This document shows positions 9,161-17,790 of a stretch of 64,000 bases of DNA, piece after piece. How positions within the stretch are numbered: the stretch's first letter is position 1; every line of letters begins with the position of its first letter. Under the pieces are notes generated by a model that saw only the letters and a program-made list of their open reading frames with translations, ran no database searches and had not been told where the DNA came from. The stretch is from Mucilaginibacter saanensis. GTDB lineage: Bacteria > Bacteroidota > Bacteroidia > Sphingobacteriales > Sphingobacteriaceae. The DNA lies in assembly GCF_014200575.1 (NCBI RefSeq), contig NZ_JACHBZ010000003.1:310001-374000 (forward strand). Direction: 5' to 3'. The position numbers were made by a program, and so were the translations under genes.

Positions 9161-9791
9161 TATATAAAGCTTAAAATTTAATTTTAAATCTATTTAGTAG
9201 GCTTCAGCGTGATTGCATACCATTTTGGCTTACTTTACGAAAAAAACGTTGCTAAGGTTGCATAAAATTAATAGCTATGTCCATTTACTCCAAATGACCT
9301 ACCAGTATATTATTGTGTTCAGATTCTCACATCACATTGTATATCTTAGCGTTAGCTAAAACCTTTTATTGAGCGTAAAAACAACAAGTGGGCATATTTG
9401 GTACAATTTTATTAATTGCCCCTTAAAATTATCTATAATTTGAATAACAAATGCAAAAATGGGGAAATAATTACCTACTGGGTATTTTAATCCCCTTAAA
9501 TGCTAAATTTTCGATATTGCAACTTTATTGCCTTTTATAAATATTAAAAAATATTTTTGTATATCGCTGGCAATTTCTCCCTTGCCTCAATTCTAAATTG
9601 TGAATTTGACAATAATTTAAAAATCCACTCACATAGGATGTATTCCGACTAAATATTTATTAAAAGGCACAAAAGTTGCCCATATATTAACGAGTGAATA
9701 AAATGAACAGGCTCTTTAAGGCACAGATTAGCTCGATCTAAATTAATTAGTGAATTATTTTAAAACCTTTTGTGTTACTAAAAAGATTATT
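9161..9791. other. Non-coding AT-rich spacer upstream of second HTH gene
   Basis: Apart from a GCACAAAAGTTG box at 9667-9678, resembling the box upstream of the first HTH gene, I see no gene, repeat or clear promoter in these 631 bases. The longest in-frame ATG stretch noticed is a 29-codon ORF near 9451 that has no support. It presumably carries promoters for the minus-strand ORF at 8888 and the plus-strand gene at 9792. Confidence 0.35.
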
Positions 9792-10142
9792 ATGATAAAG
9801 CATCACGGTCAAATCGTAGAACGATTAGTTAGAAAGAATAATTATAATATTACTGAACTGGCTCGTCATACCGCTGTTAACAGGGGTATGGTTTACCAAT
9901 GGTTTAATCAAAAATATTTAAAAGCCGACATTATATACCGCATTGGCTGTATAATGAACTACGACTTTTCAGAAGAATTTCCGGAGTTTTTTACCAAAAA
10001 TGATTTTAAGGCTGCTAATGCCCCTGATAACCTACGCGCATCGGTAAAATTTTCCGACAATCAGGGAGAACAGGATGTCTGGAAAGATAAATATGTATCT
10101 CTTCTCGAAAAATACAGTCAGTTATTGTCCGACAGCAATTAA
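9792..10142 (+). CDS. Small HTH DNA-binding protein (paralog B)
   Basis: A 116-residue protein related over its length to the HTH protein at 8441. The HTH spans about residues 5-55 (GQIVERLVRKNNYNITELAR, then HTAVNRGMVYQWFNQKYLKA). The C-terminal helix WKDKYVSLLEKYSQLL matches the paralog's YWKDKYIDLLEKYSEIL. I chose the ATG at 9792, not the in-frame ATG at 9750, because the paralog alignment begins exactly here (MIKHHGQIVE against MDLHYGQIVE) and the extra 14 residues look unlike a domain. A strong hairpin terminator follows. Role unknown; probably a transcriptional regulator arising by local duplication. Confidence 0.7.
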   Translation: MIKHHGQIVERLVRKNNYNITELARHTAVNRGMVYQWFNQKYLKADIIYRIGCIMNYDFSEEFPEFFTKNDFKAANAPDNLRASVKFSDNQGEQDVWKDKYVSLLEKYSQLLSDSN

Positions 10143-10204
10143 GCCTATACAACCAAATCAACTTTTGGCATGCCATTTCAGGCTTCGCTAATGTTGCAAA
10201 TAAG

Positions 10205-10239
10205 CAAAGCTGCCATCCTTAAGGGACGGAGCAGCTTTG
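10205..10239. terminator. Bidirectional terminator hairpin
   Basis: CAAAGCTGC (10205-10213) pairs with GCAGCTTTG (10231-10239), with an inner CCTTAAGG palindrome in the loop. It sits between the converging HTH gene (ends 10142) and glmM (ends 10265). Confidence 0.65.
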
Positions 10240-10264
10240 ATCATTATTTATTATGAATAATTTG

Positions 10265-11647
10265 TTAGTTCAGAAGTTTGTTGATATCATCAATTAACTG
10301 TTGTGCCAGCAAATCTGCTTCCTCAACAGTAGCCCCTTCTGAGTAGATCCTGATCACCGGTTCAGTATTTGATCGGCGAAGGTGTACCCATTGTTTGCCA
10401 AACTCAATCTTTAAGCCATCAATGGTCGAATACAGTTGTTGCTGATACTTCACTTCAACCTGTTTTAGCAGGTTATCAATATCCATCCCTTCTGTTAAGG
10501 TTATCTTATTTTTAGAGATATAATATTGAGGATAGCCATTTCTTAACTGCAGGATATCTTTGCCATATTTAGCCAGATGAGTTAAAAACAAGGCTATTCC
10601 TACCAGGGCATCCCTGCCATAGTGCAGTTCTGGATAAATAATGCCTCCGTTGCCTTCCCCTCCTATTATTGCATTAACCTCTTTCATTCGGGTTACTACA
10701 TTAACCTCGCCTACAGCCGATGCTTCGTACACCCCGCCTAAGTGCTCGGTAACATCACGCAGGGCACGGGTTGATGAAAGGTTGGAAACAGTATTACCCG
10801 GTGTATTTCTCAGCACGTGATCAGCCACGGCAACCAGTGTGTATTCCTCGCCAAACATGCTACCATCCTGGTTCACAAAACACAGCCGGTCAACGTCCGG
10901 ATCAACCACAATACCCAAATCAGCGCCCGTTTCTAAAACCCGTGCCGATATTGCCGTCAGATTTTCGGGCAATGGTTCCGGATTATGCGGAAAATCGCCA
11001 TTAGGTATACAATATAGCTGATCAACATACTTAACGCCAAGTGCTTCCAGTAACGGAGGTAAAAACAATCCTCCGGTGGAGTTAACACAGTCAATAACCA
11101 CTTTAAAATCTGCTGCTTTTATGGCGGCAACATCTACTAAAGGCAAAGCCAGTATTTTATCAATATGCTTTTGTAAATAAGTATCATCATAAGTTACCTT
11201 CCCCAACTTGTCAACCTCTGCAAATTCCCAGGCAGTATCCTCTGCCAGCTCCAGTACCTTTTTGCCGTCATTATCATTAATAAACTCACCTTTATAGTTT
11301 AGTAATTTTAAGGCATTCCATTGTTTTGGATTATGGCTTGCGGTAATAATAATGCCACCACCGGCCTGCTCGTCAGGAACGGCTATCTCTACAGTGGGCG
11401 TGGTAGACAACCCCAGGTCAATTACATCAATACCCAAGCCCATAAGGGTTCCTGTTACCAGGTTATTAACCATCTGGCCCGAAATACGAGCATCGCGACC
11501 AATTACAATTTTGCGCAAACCTGTGGTTTCCATCACCCATCTGCCGTAAGCAGCTGTAAATTTCACAATATCCATAGGTGTAAGGGCATCACCTGATTTA
11601 CCTCCAATAGTGCCCCTTATCCCCGAAATTGATTTAATTAATGTCAT
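10265..11647 (-). CDS. glmM: Phosphoglucosamine mutase-type phosphohexomutase
   Basis: A 460-residue alpha-D-phosphohexomutase. It shows GIRGTIGGKSGDALTP near the N-terminus, the phosphoserine loop TASHNPKQWNALK (Ser about 102), the metal-binding loop DPDVDRLCF, the sugar-binding GEGNGGIIYPELHYGRD and the phosphate-binding RRSNTEPVIRIYSE. These match the GlmM/phosphomannomutase family as found in Bacteroidota. The standard reaction is glucosamine 6-phosphate to glucosamine 1-phosphate for UDP-GlcNAc synthesis. It is the last gene of a minus-strand run after nagB (11-bp gap) and an anomeric-kinase-like gene, so it may also interconvert GlcNAc 1-phosphate and 6-phosphate in catabolism; that is inference. 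Confidence 0.88.
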   Translation of the reverse strand: MTLIKSISGIRGTIGGKSGDALTPMDIVKFTAAYGRWVMETTGLRKIVIGRDARISGQMVNNLVTGTLMGLGIDVIDLGLSTTPTVEIAVPDEQAGGGIIITASHNPKQWNALKLLNYKGEFINDNDGKKVLELAEDTAWEFAEVDKLGKVTYDDTYLQKHIDKILALPLVDVAAIKAADFKVVIDCVNSTGGLFLPPLLEALGVKYVDQLYCIPNGDFPHNPEPLPENLTAISARVLETGADLGIVVDPDVDRLCFVNQDGSMFGEEYTLVAVADHVLRNTPGNTVSNLSSTRALRDVTEHLGGVYEASAVGEVNVVTRMKEVNAIIGGEGNGGIIYPELHYGRDALVGIALFLTHLAKYGKDILQLRNGYPQYYISKNKITLTEGMDIDNLLKQVEVKYQQQLYSTIDGLKIEFGKQWVHLRRSNTEPVIRIYSEGATVEEADLLAQQLIDDINKLLN

Positions 11648-11658
11648 ATAGTTTTTTA

Positions 11659-13578
11659 TTAAAACTTAAATTTCACAAATGCTTCCATAGCCTCATATTC
11701 GGCAAGGCCAAGCTTGTTATAAATTCTGGCTGTTTCACTGGTACGGTCTTCTGCCCTAACCCAAAACTCCCTGGCATCATCACCAGGAAATACAGGCCTG
11801 TCTTTTTGCGACTGATGCTTAAATATGGCTAAACGCTTACGCTCAACCTCCGTTGGCGATAGCGGCACACACATTTCAATTTCATGAGTTTCAAATTCAT
11901 GCCACGCGCCACGATATAACCATAGCCAGCAGTCCTCAACCCATTCTTCGGTTTCACTTAGGCGTTTTATGGATTCATGGATAATGTCAAAACATGTTTT
12001 ATGAGTACCATGCGGATCAGCAAAATCACCTGCAGAATATATCTGATGAGGTTTTACCTGTTGCAGCAATTGCATAGTTTGTTGTATATCATCCTCGTAT
12101 GATACATCCTTACTCACCTTGCGCCGGTCATAAAAAGGCAGGTTCTGGAAATGTATATGATCGTCCCCGAGCCCAACAAATCGTGCACCGGCAATAGCCT
12201 CACCTTTGCGTATAAGGCCTTTAATTGTTTCAAGTCCGGTAGTATCTGTTTGATTTGGCTGCTTAGTTGCTATAAATGCGCGCATATCTTTATAGATATC
12301 TTCCAGCTTTTTACCATCTATTTTTTGCGAATGCGAAAAGTCCATTGCAAACTCAACAAAACGCAGGGCATCATCATCCCAAACTGCAGTGTTGCCAGAG
12401 GTTTGATAAGCCACATGAACATCATGCCCCTGATCGGCCAAACGAATAAACGTACCTCCCATTGAAATTACATCATCATCAGGATGCGGAGAAAATACAA
12501 TAACCCGTTTTTTGTCGGGTGTTGCGCGCTCTGGTCGCTGGCTGTCATCCGCATTAGGTTTACCGCCCGGCCAGCCGGTTATAGTGTGTTGTAGTTTATT
12601 AAAAATATGAATGTTGATATTATAAACCGGCCCTTTTTCGGTTGCCAGTTGCGCCATACCATGGTTGTTATAATCATCTTCAGTTAACTTTAATATAGGC
12701 TTATCAAGCGTTTTGGCCAACCATATCACCGCCTTTTTAATTAATGACTCGTCCCATATGCAATCTTTTACTAACCAGGGCGTATCAAAGCGCGTAAGTG
12801 CCGATGCGGCCTCTACATCCAAAATAAATTCAACATGGTTTGAATGTTGTAAATAAGTAGCCGGTATCTCCGCAGAAATTTCTCCCTCCACAGCTTTTTT
12901 AATGATCCCGGCTTTTTTCGCACTCCAGGCCATCAGAATAATTTCGCGGGCTTTAAATATAGTACCTATACCCATGGTAATAGCTTTGGCGGGTACATTG
13001 GTTTTACTACCAAAATCATGCGCGGCATCACTACGGGTAAGTTCATCCAATGATACCAAACGGGTACCTGAGTTTGGCGCCGAGCCAGGCTCATTAAAAC
13101 CGATATGCCCGGTACGGCCTATACCTAAAATTTGCAGATCCAAACCGCCATAAGCGGTGATCTTTTTTTCGTAAGCCAGGCAAAACGCTGCTATATCCTC
13201 CTGGTTTAAAGCACCATCTGGTATATGAACATTTTGCGGATCAATATCTACATGGTCAAACAAATGCTTGTTCATGAACACCCTGTAACTTTGAATCGCC
13301 GTAGGTGCCATAGGGTAATACTCATCTAAATTAAAGGTCACTACATTTTTAAAGCTCAAACCTTCCTCTTTATGCAAGCGAACCAATTCCCGGTAAACAG
13401 CAATCGGGGTAGCGCCTGTGGCCAAACCCAACATGGCCTTTTCTCCTTTTTGAGCTTTTTGTTTGATGACACCCGCAATGCGTTGTGCCACAATTTGCGA
13501 AGCAGCCAGCATATCCGAGTATACGGTAACCGGCAGCTTTTCAAATCTTGTTTCTTCTAAAAGATTTAAACGTTGCAT
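11659..13578 (-). CDS. nagB: Glucosamine-6-phosphate deaminase fused to PIG-L/LmbE-type deacetylase domain
   Basis: A 639-residue two-domain cytoplasmic protein, much longer than the ~266-residue E. coli NagB. Residues about 15-265 are the deaminase: GLATGATPIAVYRELVRLHK, FNLDEYYPM, and GIGRTGHIGFNEPGS. The residue before GHIGFNEP is Thr where E. coli NagB has Asp141. Residues about 355-600 form a PIG-L/LmbE domain with the zinc-binding HPDDD motif near 364 and a DPHGTH motif near 520. NagB converts GlcN-6-P to fructose-6-P and ammonia; PIG-L proteins deacetylate GlcNAc groups. NagB-PIG-L fusions of this kind are widespread in Bacteroidota. No nagA is seen in this cluster, so the fused domain might supply deacetylation. 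Confidence 0.92.
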   Translation of the reverse strand: MQRLNLLEETRFEKLPVTVYSDMLAASQIVAQRIAGVIKQKAQKGEKAMLGLATGATPIAVYRELVRLHKEEGLSFKNVVTFNLDEYYPMAPTAIQSYRVFMNKHLFDHVDIDPQNVHIPDGALNQEDIAAFCLAYEKKITAYGGLDLQILGIGRTGHIGFNEPGSAPNSGTRLVSLDELTRSDAAHDFGSKTNVPAKAITMGIGTIFKAREIILMAWSAKKAGIIKKAVEGEISAEIPATYLQHSNHVEFILDVEAASALTRFDTPWLVKDCIWDESLIKKAVIWLAKTLDKPILKLTEDDYNNHGMAQLATEKGPVYNINIHIFNKLQHTITGWPGGKPNADDSQRPERATPDKKRVIVFSPHPDDDVISMGGTFIRLADQGHDVHVAYQTSGNTAVWDDDALRFVEFAMDFSHSQKIDGKKLEDIYKDMRAFIATKQPNQTDTTGLETIKGLIRKGEAIAGARFVGLGDDHIHFQNLPFYDRRKVSKDVSYEDDIQQTMQLLQQVKPHQIYSAGDFADPHGTHKTCFDIIHESIKRLSETEEWVEDCWLWLYRGAWHEFETHEIEMCVPLSPTEVERKRLAIFKHQSQKDRPVFPGDDAREFWVRAEDRTSETARIYNKLGLAEYEAMEAFVKFKF

Positions 13579-13647
13579 ATATTTAATTTATAAGATAATG
13601 AGCCTGATAATATTTTTGACACTGACAAAGTACACCTGATCAACATG

Positions 13648-14799
13648 TTACTGTATCACGGATGATTGTTCAGCGGTCTGCTTATTTTTTAACATAAACC
13701 ATTCTTTTTGTACAATGTCTGAAAGCTTACTTTGGTTTAGTTCAAGCATTTTAAGCAATTGCATTTGTGCAAGGGCACGCTGCAGGTTATGTTCAGGAAA
13801 AGACGTTTTGTAATAAATATCTCCTTCCAGATAATCTGTCAAAAAACGGACAGTTTGCATATATGGCAATAATAAAACTCCCTTTATCAGCGATTTTAAT
13901 TCCTGTTCGGTTAAAAATGAAATAGTTTGGCTCAGATAGCCTTTTGTAAACTCGACAAACAGCGGAATATTTAATTGAATAGCGTCTAAACTTGCCTCAT
14001 CTTCGGCAGCGGTATTAATGATGCTTCGTATGGCATCACCAAAATCATAAGCGGCGTAACCCGGCATTACTGTATCCAGATCTATCACACATTGTATTTC
14101 GTCATTCTGATCGAGCAGAATATTATTGAATTTAGTGTCATTATGAGTAATGCGAAGTGGTAAAATACCGGCCCTGCCCAGTTGCAATATTTCGTTCATA
14201 CTATTGGCCCGGCTAATTAAAAAGCCCACCTCGGTTAAAACGTTTTTTAACCGGCCTTTTGCATCTTTCTTTATTGCAGATGTAAAAGTGCTGAGCCTCT
14301 TTTCCATATTTAAGAAATCCGGAATGGTATCAACAAGTATTCCCGGGTCAAGATCAGCTAACAAACCCTGAAAACGGCCAAATGCCACACCTCCCTGATA
14401 AGCCTGCTTGGCGGTAGAAACGACATCATAACTTTTAGTATGATGCAGAAAGTTACTCATTCGCCAATACTCGCCCTGATCATCTTTATAATAATATTTG
14501 CCATTTGAGCATTCCACAAATGTTAGTACTTCCTTTTGCGCATCGCCGGTTTGAGCTACTTTTTGCTTTAAGTGATTAGTGACAAACAACATATTGTTCA
14601 TCAAACCATCTATATCTTTAAAAACAAAGTGATTTATTTTCTGAAGCAGGTAGTCCTCTCCCGCCACTGCCGATGATTTAATAAGATAAGTGTCATTAAT
14701 ATGGCCAGAGCCAAAAGGCTTTATTTCAAAACTATTTGTCCCGATTTTGAACTGAGCTATAATGTCCGTGAAATTATAAATCATTGCTTCTTTATTCAT
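13648..14799 (-). CDS. APH-family sugar kinase, N-acetylhexosamine 1-kinase (NahK)-like
   Basis: A 383-residue aminoglycoside-phosphotransferase-fold kinase. The catalytic loop ITHNDTKFNNILLD (H-N-D-x-K-x-x-N) and the metal-binding VIDLDT motif are intact, and the N-terminus has the nucleotide-binding segment GSGHINDTYLI. This pattern resembles NahK, which phosphorylates GlcNAc or GalNAc at C1. It leads the kinase-nagB-glmM run (69-bp gap to nagB) and is preceded by a palindromic operator and a TATATTTG promoter box. If the product is GlcNAc 1-phosphate, the adjoining mutase would be needed to feed NagB. Substrate assignment is from context; other hexose or hexosamine kinases of this fold cannot be excluded. 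Confidence 0.75.
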   Translation of the reverse strand: MNKEAMIYNFTDIIAQFKIGTNSFEIKPFGSGHINDTYLIKSSAVAGEDYLLQKINHFVFKDIDGLMNNMLFVTNHLKQKVAQTGDAQKEVLTFVECSNGKYYYKDDQGEYWRMSNFLHHTKSYDVVSTAKQAYQGGVAFGRFQGLLADLDPGILVDTIPDFLNMEKRLSTFTSAIKKDAKGRLKNVLTEVGFLISRANSMNEILQLGRAGILPLRITHNDTKFNNILLDQNDEIQCVIDLDTVMPGYAAYDFGDAIRSIINTAAEDEASLDAIQLNIPLFVEFTKGYLSQTISFLTEQELKSLIKGVLLLPYMQTVRFLTDYLEGDIYYKTSFPEHNLQRALAQMQLLKMLELNQSKLSDIVQKEWFMLKNKQTAEQSSVIQ

Positions 14800-14862
14800 A
14801 TAAATTTAAACCTAATACCTCATTAAAAGAAATACCTGCCCGCCATTATTAAATATGACATG

Positions 14863-14870
14863 CAAATATA
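14863..14870 (-). promoter_or_regulatory. Bacteroidota -7 promoter box (TATATTTG)
   Basis: On the minus strand this reads TATATTTG, a perfect match to the Bacteroidota -7 consensus TAnnTTTG. It lies 63 bp before the kinase start codon and 10 bp downstream of the palindromic operator, which therefore overlaps the -33 region. Confidence 0.6.
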
Positions 14871-14880
14871 ATACATTTGC

Positions 14881-14892
14881 GTGTGCGCACAC
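14881..14892. promoter_or_regulatory. GlcNAc-cluster operator 1 (GTGTGCGCACAC)
   Basis: A perfect 12-bp palindrome GTGTGCGCACAC upstream of the NahK-like kinase-nagB-glmM unit. Related repeats precede the NagX-like gene (16328-16342) and the CBM9-transporter unit (18496-18509). The central CG is typical of LacI-family operators, though the regulator is not encoded beside it. Confidence 0.65.
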
Positions 14893-14997
14893 ATTATAAT
14901 TTTATTAATTTTTTCATAATATAATGCCATACCGACCGCAAAACAGCCATCAATATAAATAATCAACTAACCAAACAGATTAATTCAATAAAGAGGT

Positions 14998-16110
14998 TTA
15001 TATTTTGATGAATATTTTATGTTTACTTAACCAGTAACATAGCCCCCACTCTGCAAACAAGGCAACCAATGCGGCAAGCAGGGCGGTTAGTTTTGAACCG
15101 ATGCCGGCAAAATCTGCAATACCTTTTACAAAAATGCCTACGACTCCATTAAACCATTGGCTCCCTACTGTTTCAAAAAAAATGTAGATGAAAATAGCAT
15201 TCATACCTACCACTATAAATATCCAGGCGTATTTATTTACTTGCTTTACATCAATCAGCCAATATAAAAATGCAACCATGAGCAACACCCAGCCCCCCGA
15301 AGCCAACACAAATGAACTTGTACTGATCCTTTTTATAATAGGTGTAATATGAGCCCAATCAAGACCGAACCCTAAAACTAGTCCAGCTAAGCCAGCTACA
15401 ACCAAACAGGCAACCTTTTTATTTGCAGGCATGGCTGTTATTAGTAACCTACCGGCAAGTACACCCCATATAGTATGAGCGGCAGTGGGTATAATATTAA
15501 TAGCTACCCATCCGTCTTTGTTTATTTTTCCCATTAACAGGGTGTCAACATAAGCACCAAAGTTGTGAAGCTCAACAAAAGGCTGGTCAAATCCCGGCAT
15601 CAGGATTGTACGGTATAAAATCTCGGTGATAAGTAATAGTAATAATGAAAATATGACTTGAAACCAAAAGGAACAGTTAATAATGAGATAAGCAATGATA
15701 CTGGTAAAAGCCAACTGGGTTAACACATTCCAGAGTTCCCAAACCATTTTGCCCGAATAAATACAATGCAATCCCGTGCCCAGTAAAAACAACTTTAACG
15801 ATCGGATAAGTATATGCTTAAAATTTTGTTCCCAGCTTATCCCCTTTTTTAATTTTGACTGGTACGAAATACACATGGCTGCACCCGCCATGAGCATAAA
15901 GGCAGGCTGCACAAGATCCCAAAGGTGCAGACCATGCCATTGATGATGGAAAAACTGTTCAATAATCACATCAGCTCCCGCTCCAAGATGCATGTTTCTT
16001 AACGCCTCATATACAAGGCAGCTTTCGCCGGCCAGTAATATCATGATAAGGCCACGCATTACATCTAATGACACCAGGCGATTTGATGGGGATTTGATAC
16101 TGTTATCCAT
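14998..16110 (-). CDS. NagX-like membrane protein (DUF5009 / HGSNAT-type acyltransferase family)
   Basis: A 370-residue protein with about 9-11 membrane helices. The opening RLVSLDVMRGLIMILLAGES matches the acyltransferase-related DUF5009 family, which also includes human heparan-alpha-glucosaminide N-acetyltransferase. Bacterial members often accompany GlcNAc or chitin utilization genes and have been called NagX, with a transport or acetyl-transfer role that is not well established. Here it forms its own transcription unit between the kinase and transporter genes, with an operator and TATATTTG box about 200-230 bp upstream. Regulation in common with the flanking GlcNAc genes supports a linked function. 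Confidence 0.8.
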   Translation of the reverse strand: MDNSIKSPSNRLVSLDVMRGLIMILLAGESCLVYEALRNMHLGAGADVIIEQFFHHQWHGLHLWDLVQPAFMLMAGAAMCISYQSKLKKGISWEQNFKHILIRSLKLFLLGTGLHCIYSGKMVWELWNVLTQLAFTSIIAYLIINCSFWFQVIFSLLLLLITEILYRTILMPGFDQPFVELHNFGAYVDTLLMGKINKDGWVAINIIPTAAHTIWGVLAGRLLITAMPANKKVACLVVAGLAGLVLGFGLDWAHITPIIKRISTSSFVLASGGWVLLMVAFLYWLIDVKQVNKYAWIFIVVGMNAIFIYIFFETVGSQWFNGVVGIFVKGIADFAGIGSKLTALLAALVALFAEWGLCYWLSKHKIFIKI

Positions 16111-16308
16111 TGCTTAATCAAACTAAATATGTTATTAATATATACTTTAACCTGCCAGAAACTACAAGTAGCATTCTGCATTATAGAATATCAATCAAAA
16201 TAAACTTCACTGTTTAATGGTCTATAAACTATTGCGGCTTACTATAGTAGTGAATAAACGGCTTATAACTAAGTCGTAATGCCCAAATAAAAATCACATG
16301 GTATTAAT

Positions 16309-16316
16309 CAAATATA
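16309..16316 (-). promoter_or_regulatory. Bacteroidota -7 promoter box (TATATTTG)
   Basis: Minus-strand TATATTTG, a perfect TAnnTTTG match, 11 bp downstream of the inverted-repeat operator. Spacing is nearly the same as for the kinase promoter. It implies a ~190-base leader for the NagX-like gene. Confidence 0.55.
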
Positions 16317-16327
16317 TAAAATTTTGC

Positions 16328-16342
16328 GTGTGCGTGCACACA
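16328..16342. promoter_or_regulatory. GlcNAc-cluster operator 2
   Basis: GTGTGCGTGCACACA contains GTGTGC and GCACAC arms separated by two bases. It resembles the palindrome at 14881-14892 and the TGTG/CACA repeat at 18496-18509. It precedes the NagX-like gene. Confidence 0.55.
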
Positions 16343-16410
16343 TTTGCAAATATTTATTATTGGGAAACAACAGGATCTCTGAAGTAACTACAGAAAAAAA
16401 TACACAAATA

Positions 16411-16458
16411 AAAAAGCTGTAGTTTAATCAACAATCGATTAAAACTACAGCTTAAAAA
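16411..16458 (-). terminator. Rho-independent terminator of the transporter gene
   Basis: AAGCTGTAGTTT (16414-16425) pairs with AAACTACAGCTT (16442-16453), a 12-bp stem; on the minus strand it is followed by a run of T. It ends the CBM9-transporter operon and separates it from the NagX-like gene. Confidence 0.75.
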
Positions 16459-16474
16459 ACGACTATATTACTAT

Positions 16475-17758
16475 TTACTTCCTTTTTTTATACCCGGATG
16501 TTGAGTAATAAAGGATAAACAAATAGATAGGAATTAATATAATATAAGCCTTCTGTGCCGAAAAAACATCTACCAGCCTTCCGTACAACAATGGAATCAG
16601 CGCTCCGCCGGCAATACCCATAACCAGTAGCGAGGCTCCTATTTTAGTAAATCGTCCCAAACCCGCAAGCGCCAATGGCCATATAGCAGGCCACATCAGT
16701 GAGTTAGCTAACCCTAAAAGGGCAATACATAATACTGATGAGTACCCACTGGTAACCAAGGCACCTATGGAGAGTATAACTCCCAATATTGCTGATATAA
16801 CAAGTGCCTTTTGCTGGGTAATATATTTAGGTATACAAATGATACCGATAATGTACCCTACTATCATAGAAACTAAAGTACAGGTAGTAAAGAATTTGGC
16901 CGTTGAAAGTGCAATATGTTGTGATGATCCGTAACTGATAATGGAATCGCCGGCTAATACTTCTGCCCCAACGTATAAAAATAAAGTAACAACTCCAAGG
17001 ATAAGATGAGGAAATTGAACAATGCTGGTTTTATTGGTATTAGCCAACGCTACTTTTTCGTCCTCATGCTCCGTGTTAATTTCTGGCAATGATGAAAAAT
17101 AGATCAGTACCGCTAAAATCACCAATACTACTACTATAATGATATAAGGCAGTATCACTCTTGCAGCCAATACGTCAAGCTCTGCGGCCTTTTCTACTGC
17201 GCCCAACTTACTTATTTTGACTTTAAGGGAGTCAATATCTTTTAACGCGATAACACCAAGTGCAATTGGGGCTATAGCTCCGGCAAGCTTATTACATATC
17301 CCCATAATACTAATGCGCTTTGCAGCCCCTTCTGGCGGGCCCAAAATAGTAATATAAGGGTTAGAGGCGGTTTGCAATATGGTAAGGCCGGTACCTTGAA
17401 TAAATAATCCGGTTAAAAAGAATGTATACGTGCGCGTCAGAGCTGCAGGAATAAAAATAATAGCTCCAACAGCCATAATCAGTAGCCCAACAGACATACC
17501 ATTTTTAAAACCAAACTTTTTAAGCACACTTGCAGCCGGTATCCCCATTACCAAAAAAGCAATGTAAAAAGTAAAGGCAACTAAATAAGATTCCAGATTG
17601 TTTAATTCGCAGGCTATTTTTAAATAAGGTATCAGTACGGAGTTCATCCAGGTTACGAAACCAAAAATAAAAAACAATGCGCCAATAATAGCTATTGGAC
17701 TTATTACGGATTTTTTTGATGGTGTTACATCTGTAGTGGGACTTGATAAAATTGCCAT
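16475..17758 (-). CDS. FucP-family sugar MFS transporter (NagP-like)
   Basis: A 427-residue inner-membrane transporter with about 12 hydrophobic helices. The N-terminal ALFFIFGFVTWMNSVLIPYL and the GIPAASVLKKFGFKNGM loop are characteristic of the fucose/glucose/galactose:H+ symporter branch of the major facilitator superfamily, to which the GlcNAc permease NagP belongs. The QTASNPYITILGPPEGAAKR stretch is also typical. Given its neighbours it most likely imports GlcNAc. It is 32 bp after the CBM9-like gene, so the two form an operon, and it ends in a strong hairpin terminator. Confidence 0.85.
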   Translation of the reverse strand: MAILSSPTTDVTPSKKSVISPIAIIGALFFIFGFVTWMNSVLIPYLKIACELNNLESYLVAFTFYIAFLVMGIPAASVLKKFGFKNGMSVGLLIMAVGAIIFIPAALTRTYTFFLTGLFIQGTGLTILQTASNPYITILGPPEGAAKRISIMGICNKLAGAIAPIALGVIALKDIDSLKVKISKLGAVEKAAELDVLAARVILPYIIIVVVLVILAVLIYFSSLPEINTEHEDEKVALANTNKTSIVQFPHLILGVVTLFLYVGAEVLAGDSIISYGSSQHIALSTAKFFTTCTLVSMIVGYIIGIICIPKYITQQKALVISAILGVILSIGALVTSGYSSVLCIALLGLANSLMWPAIWPLALAGLGRFTKIGASLLVMGIAGGALIPLLYGRLVDVFSAQKAYIILIPIYLFILYYSTSGYKKRK

Positions 17759-17790
17759 TAATTAGAGACTATTAAATGATAAATTGATAC

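Larger units (their letters stand above)
16111..16474. other. Regulatory spacer with operator, promoter box and terminator
   Basis: This 364-bp gap holds the promoter and operator for the NagX-like gene (16309-16342) and the terminator of the transporter gene (16411-16458). The remaining ~200 bp leader next to the NagX-like gene shows nothing further that I can identify. Confidence 0.6.

Noticed and set aside
10771..13560. Several 60-104 codon ORFs opposite glmM and nagB
   Set aside because: They are antisense shadows of strongly supported genes, with low-complexity or unlikely amino-acid patterns.
16432..16440. CAATCGATT word resembling the LacI operator
   Set aside because: It lies in the loop of the transporter terminator and lacks the last base of the palindrome; probably coincidence.
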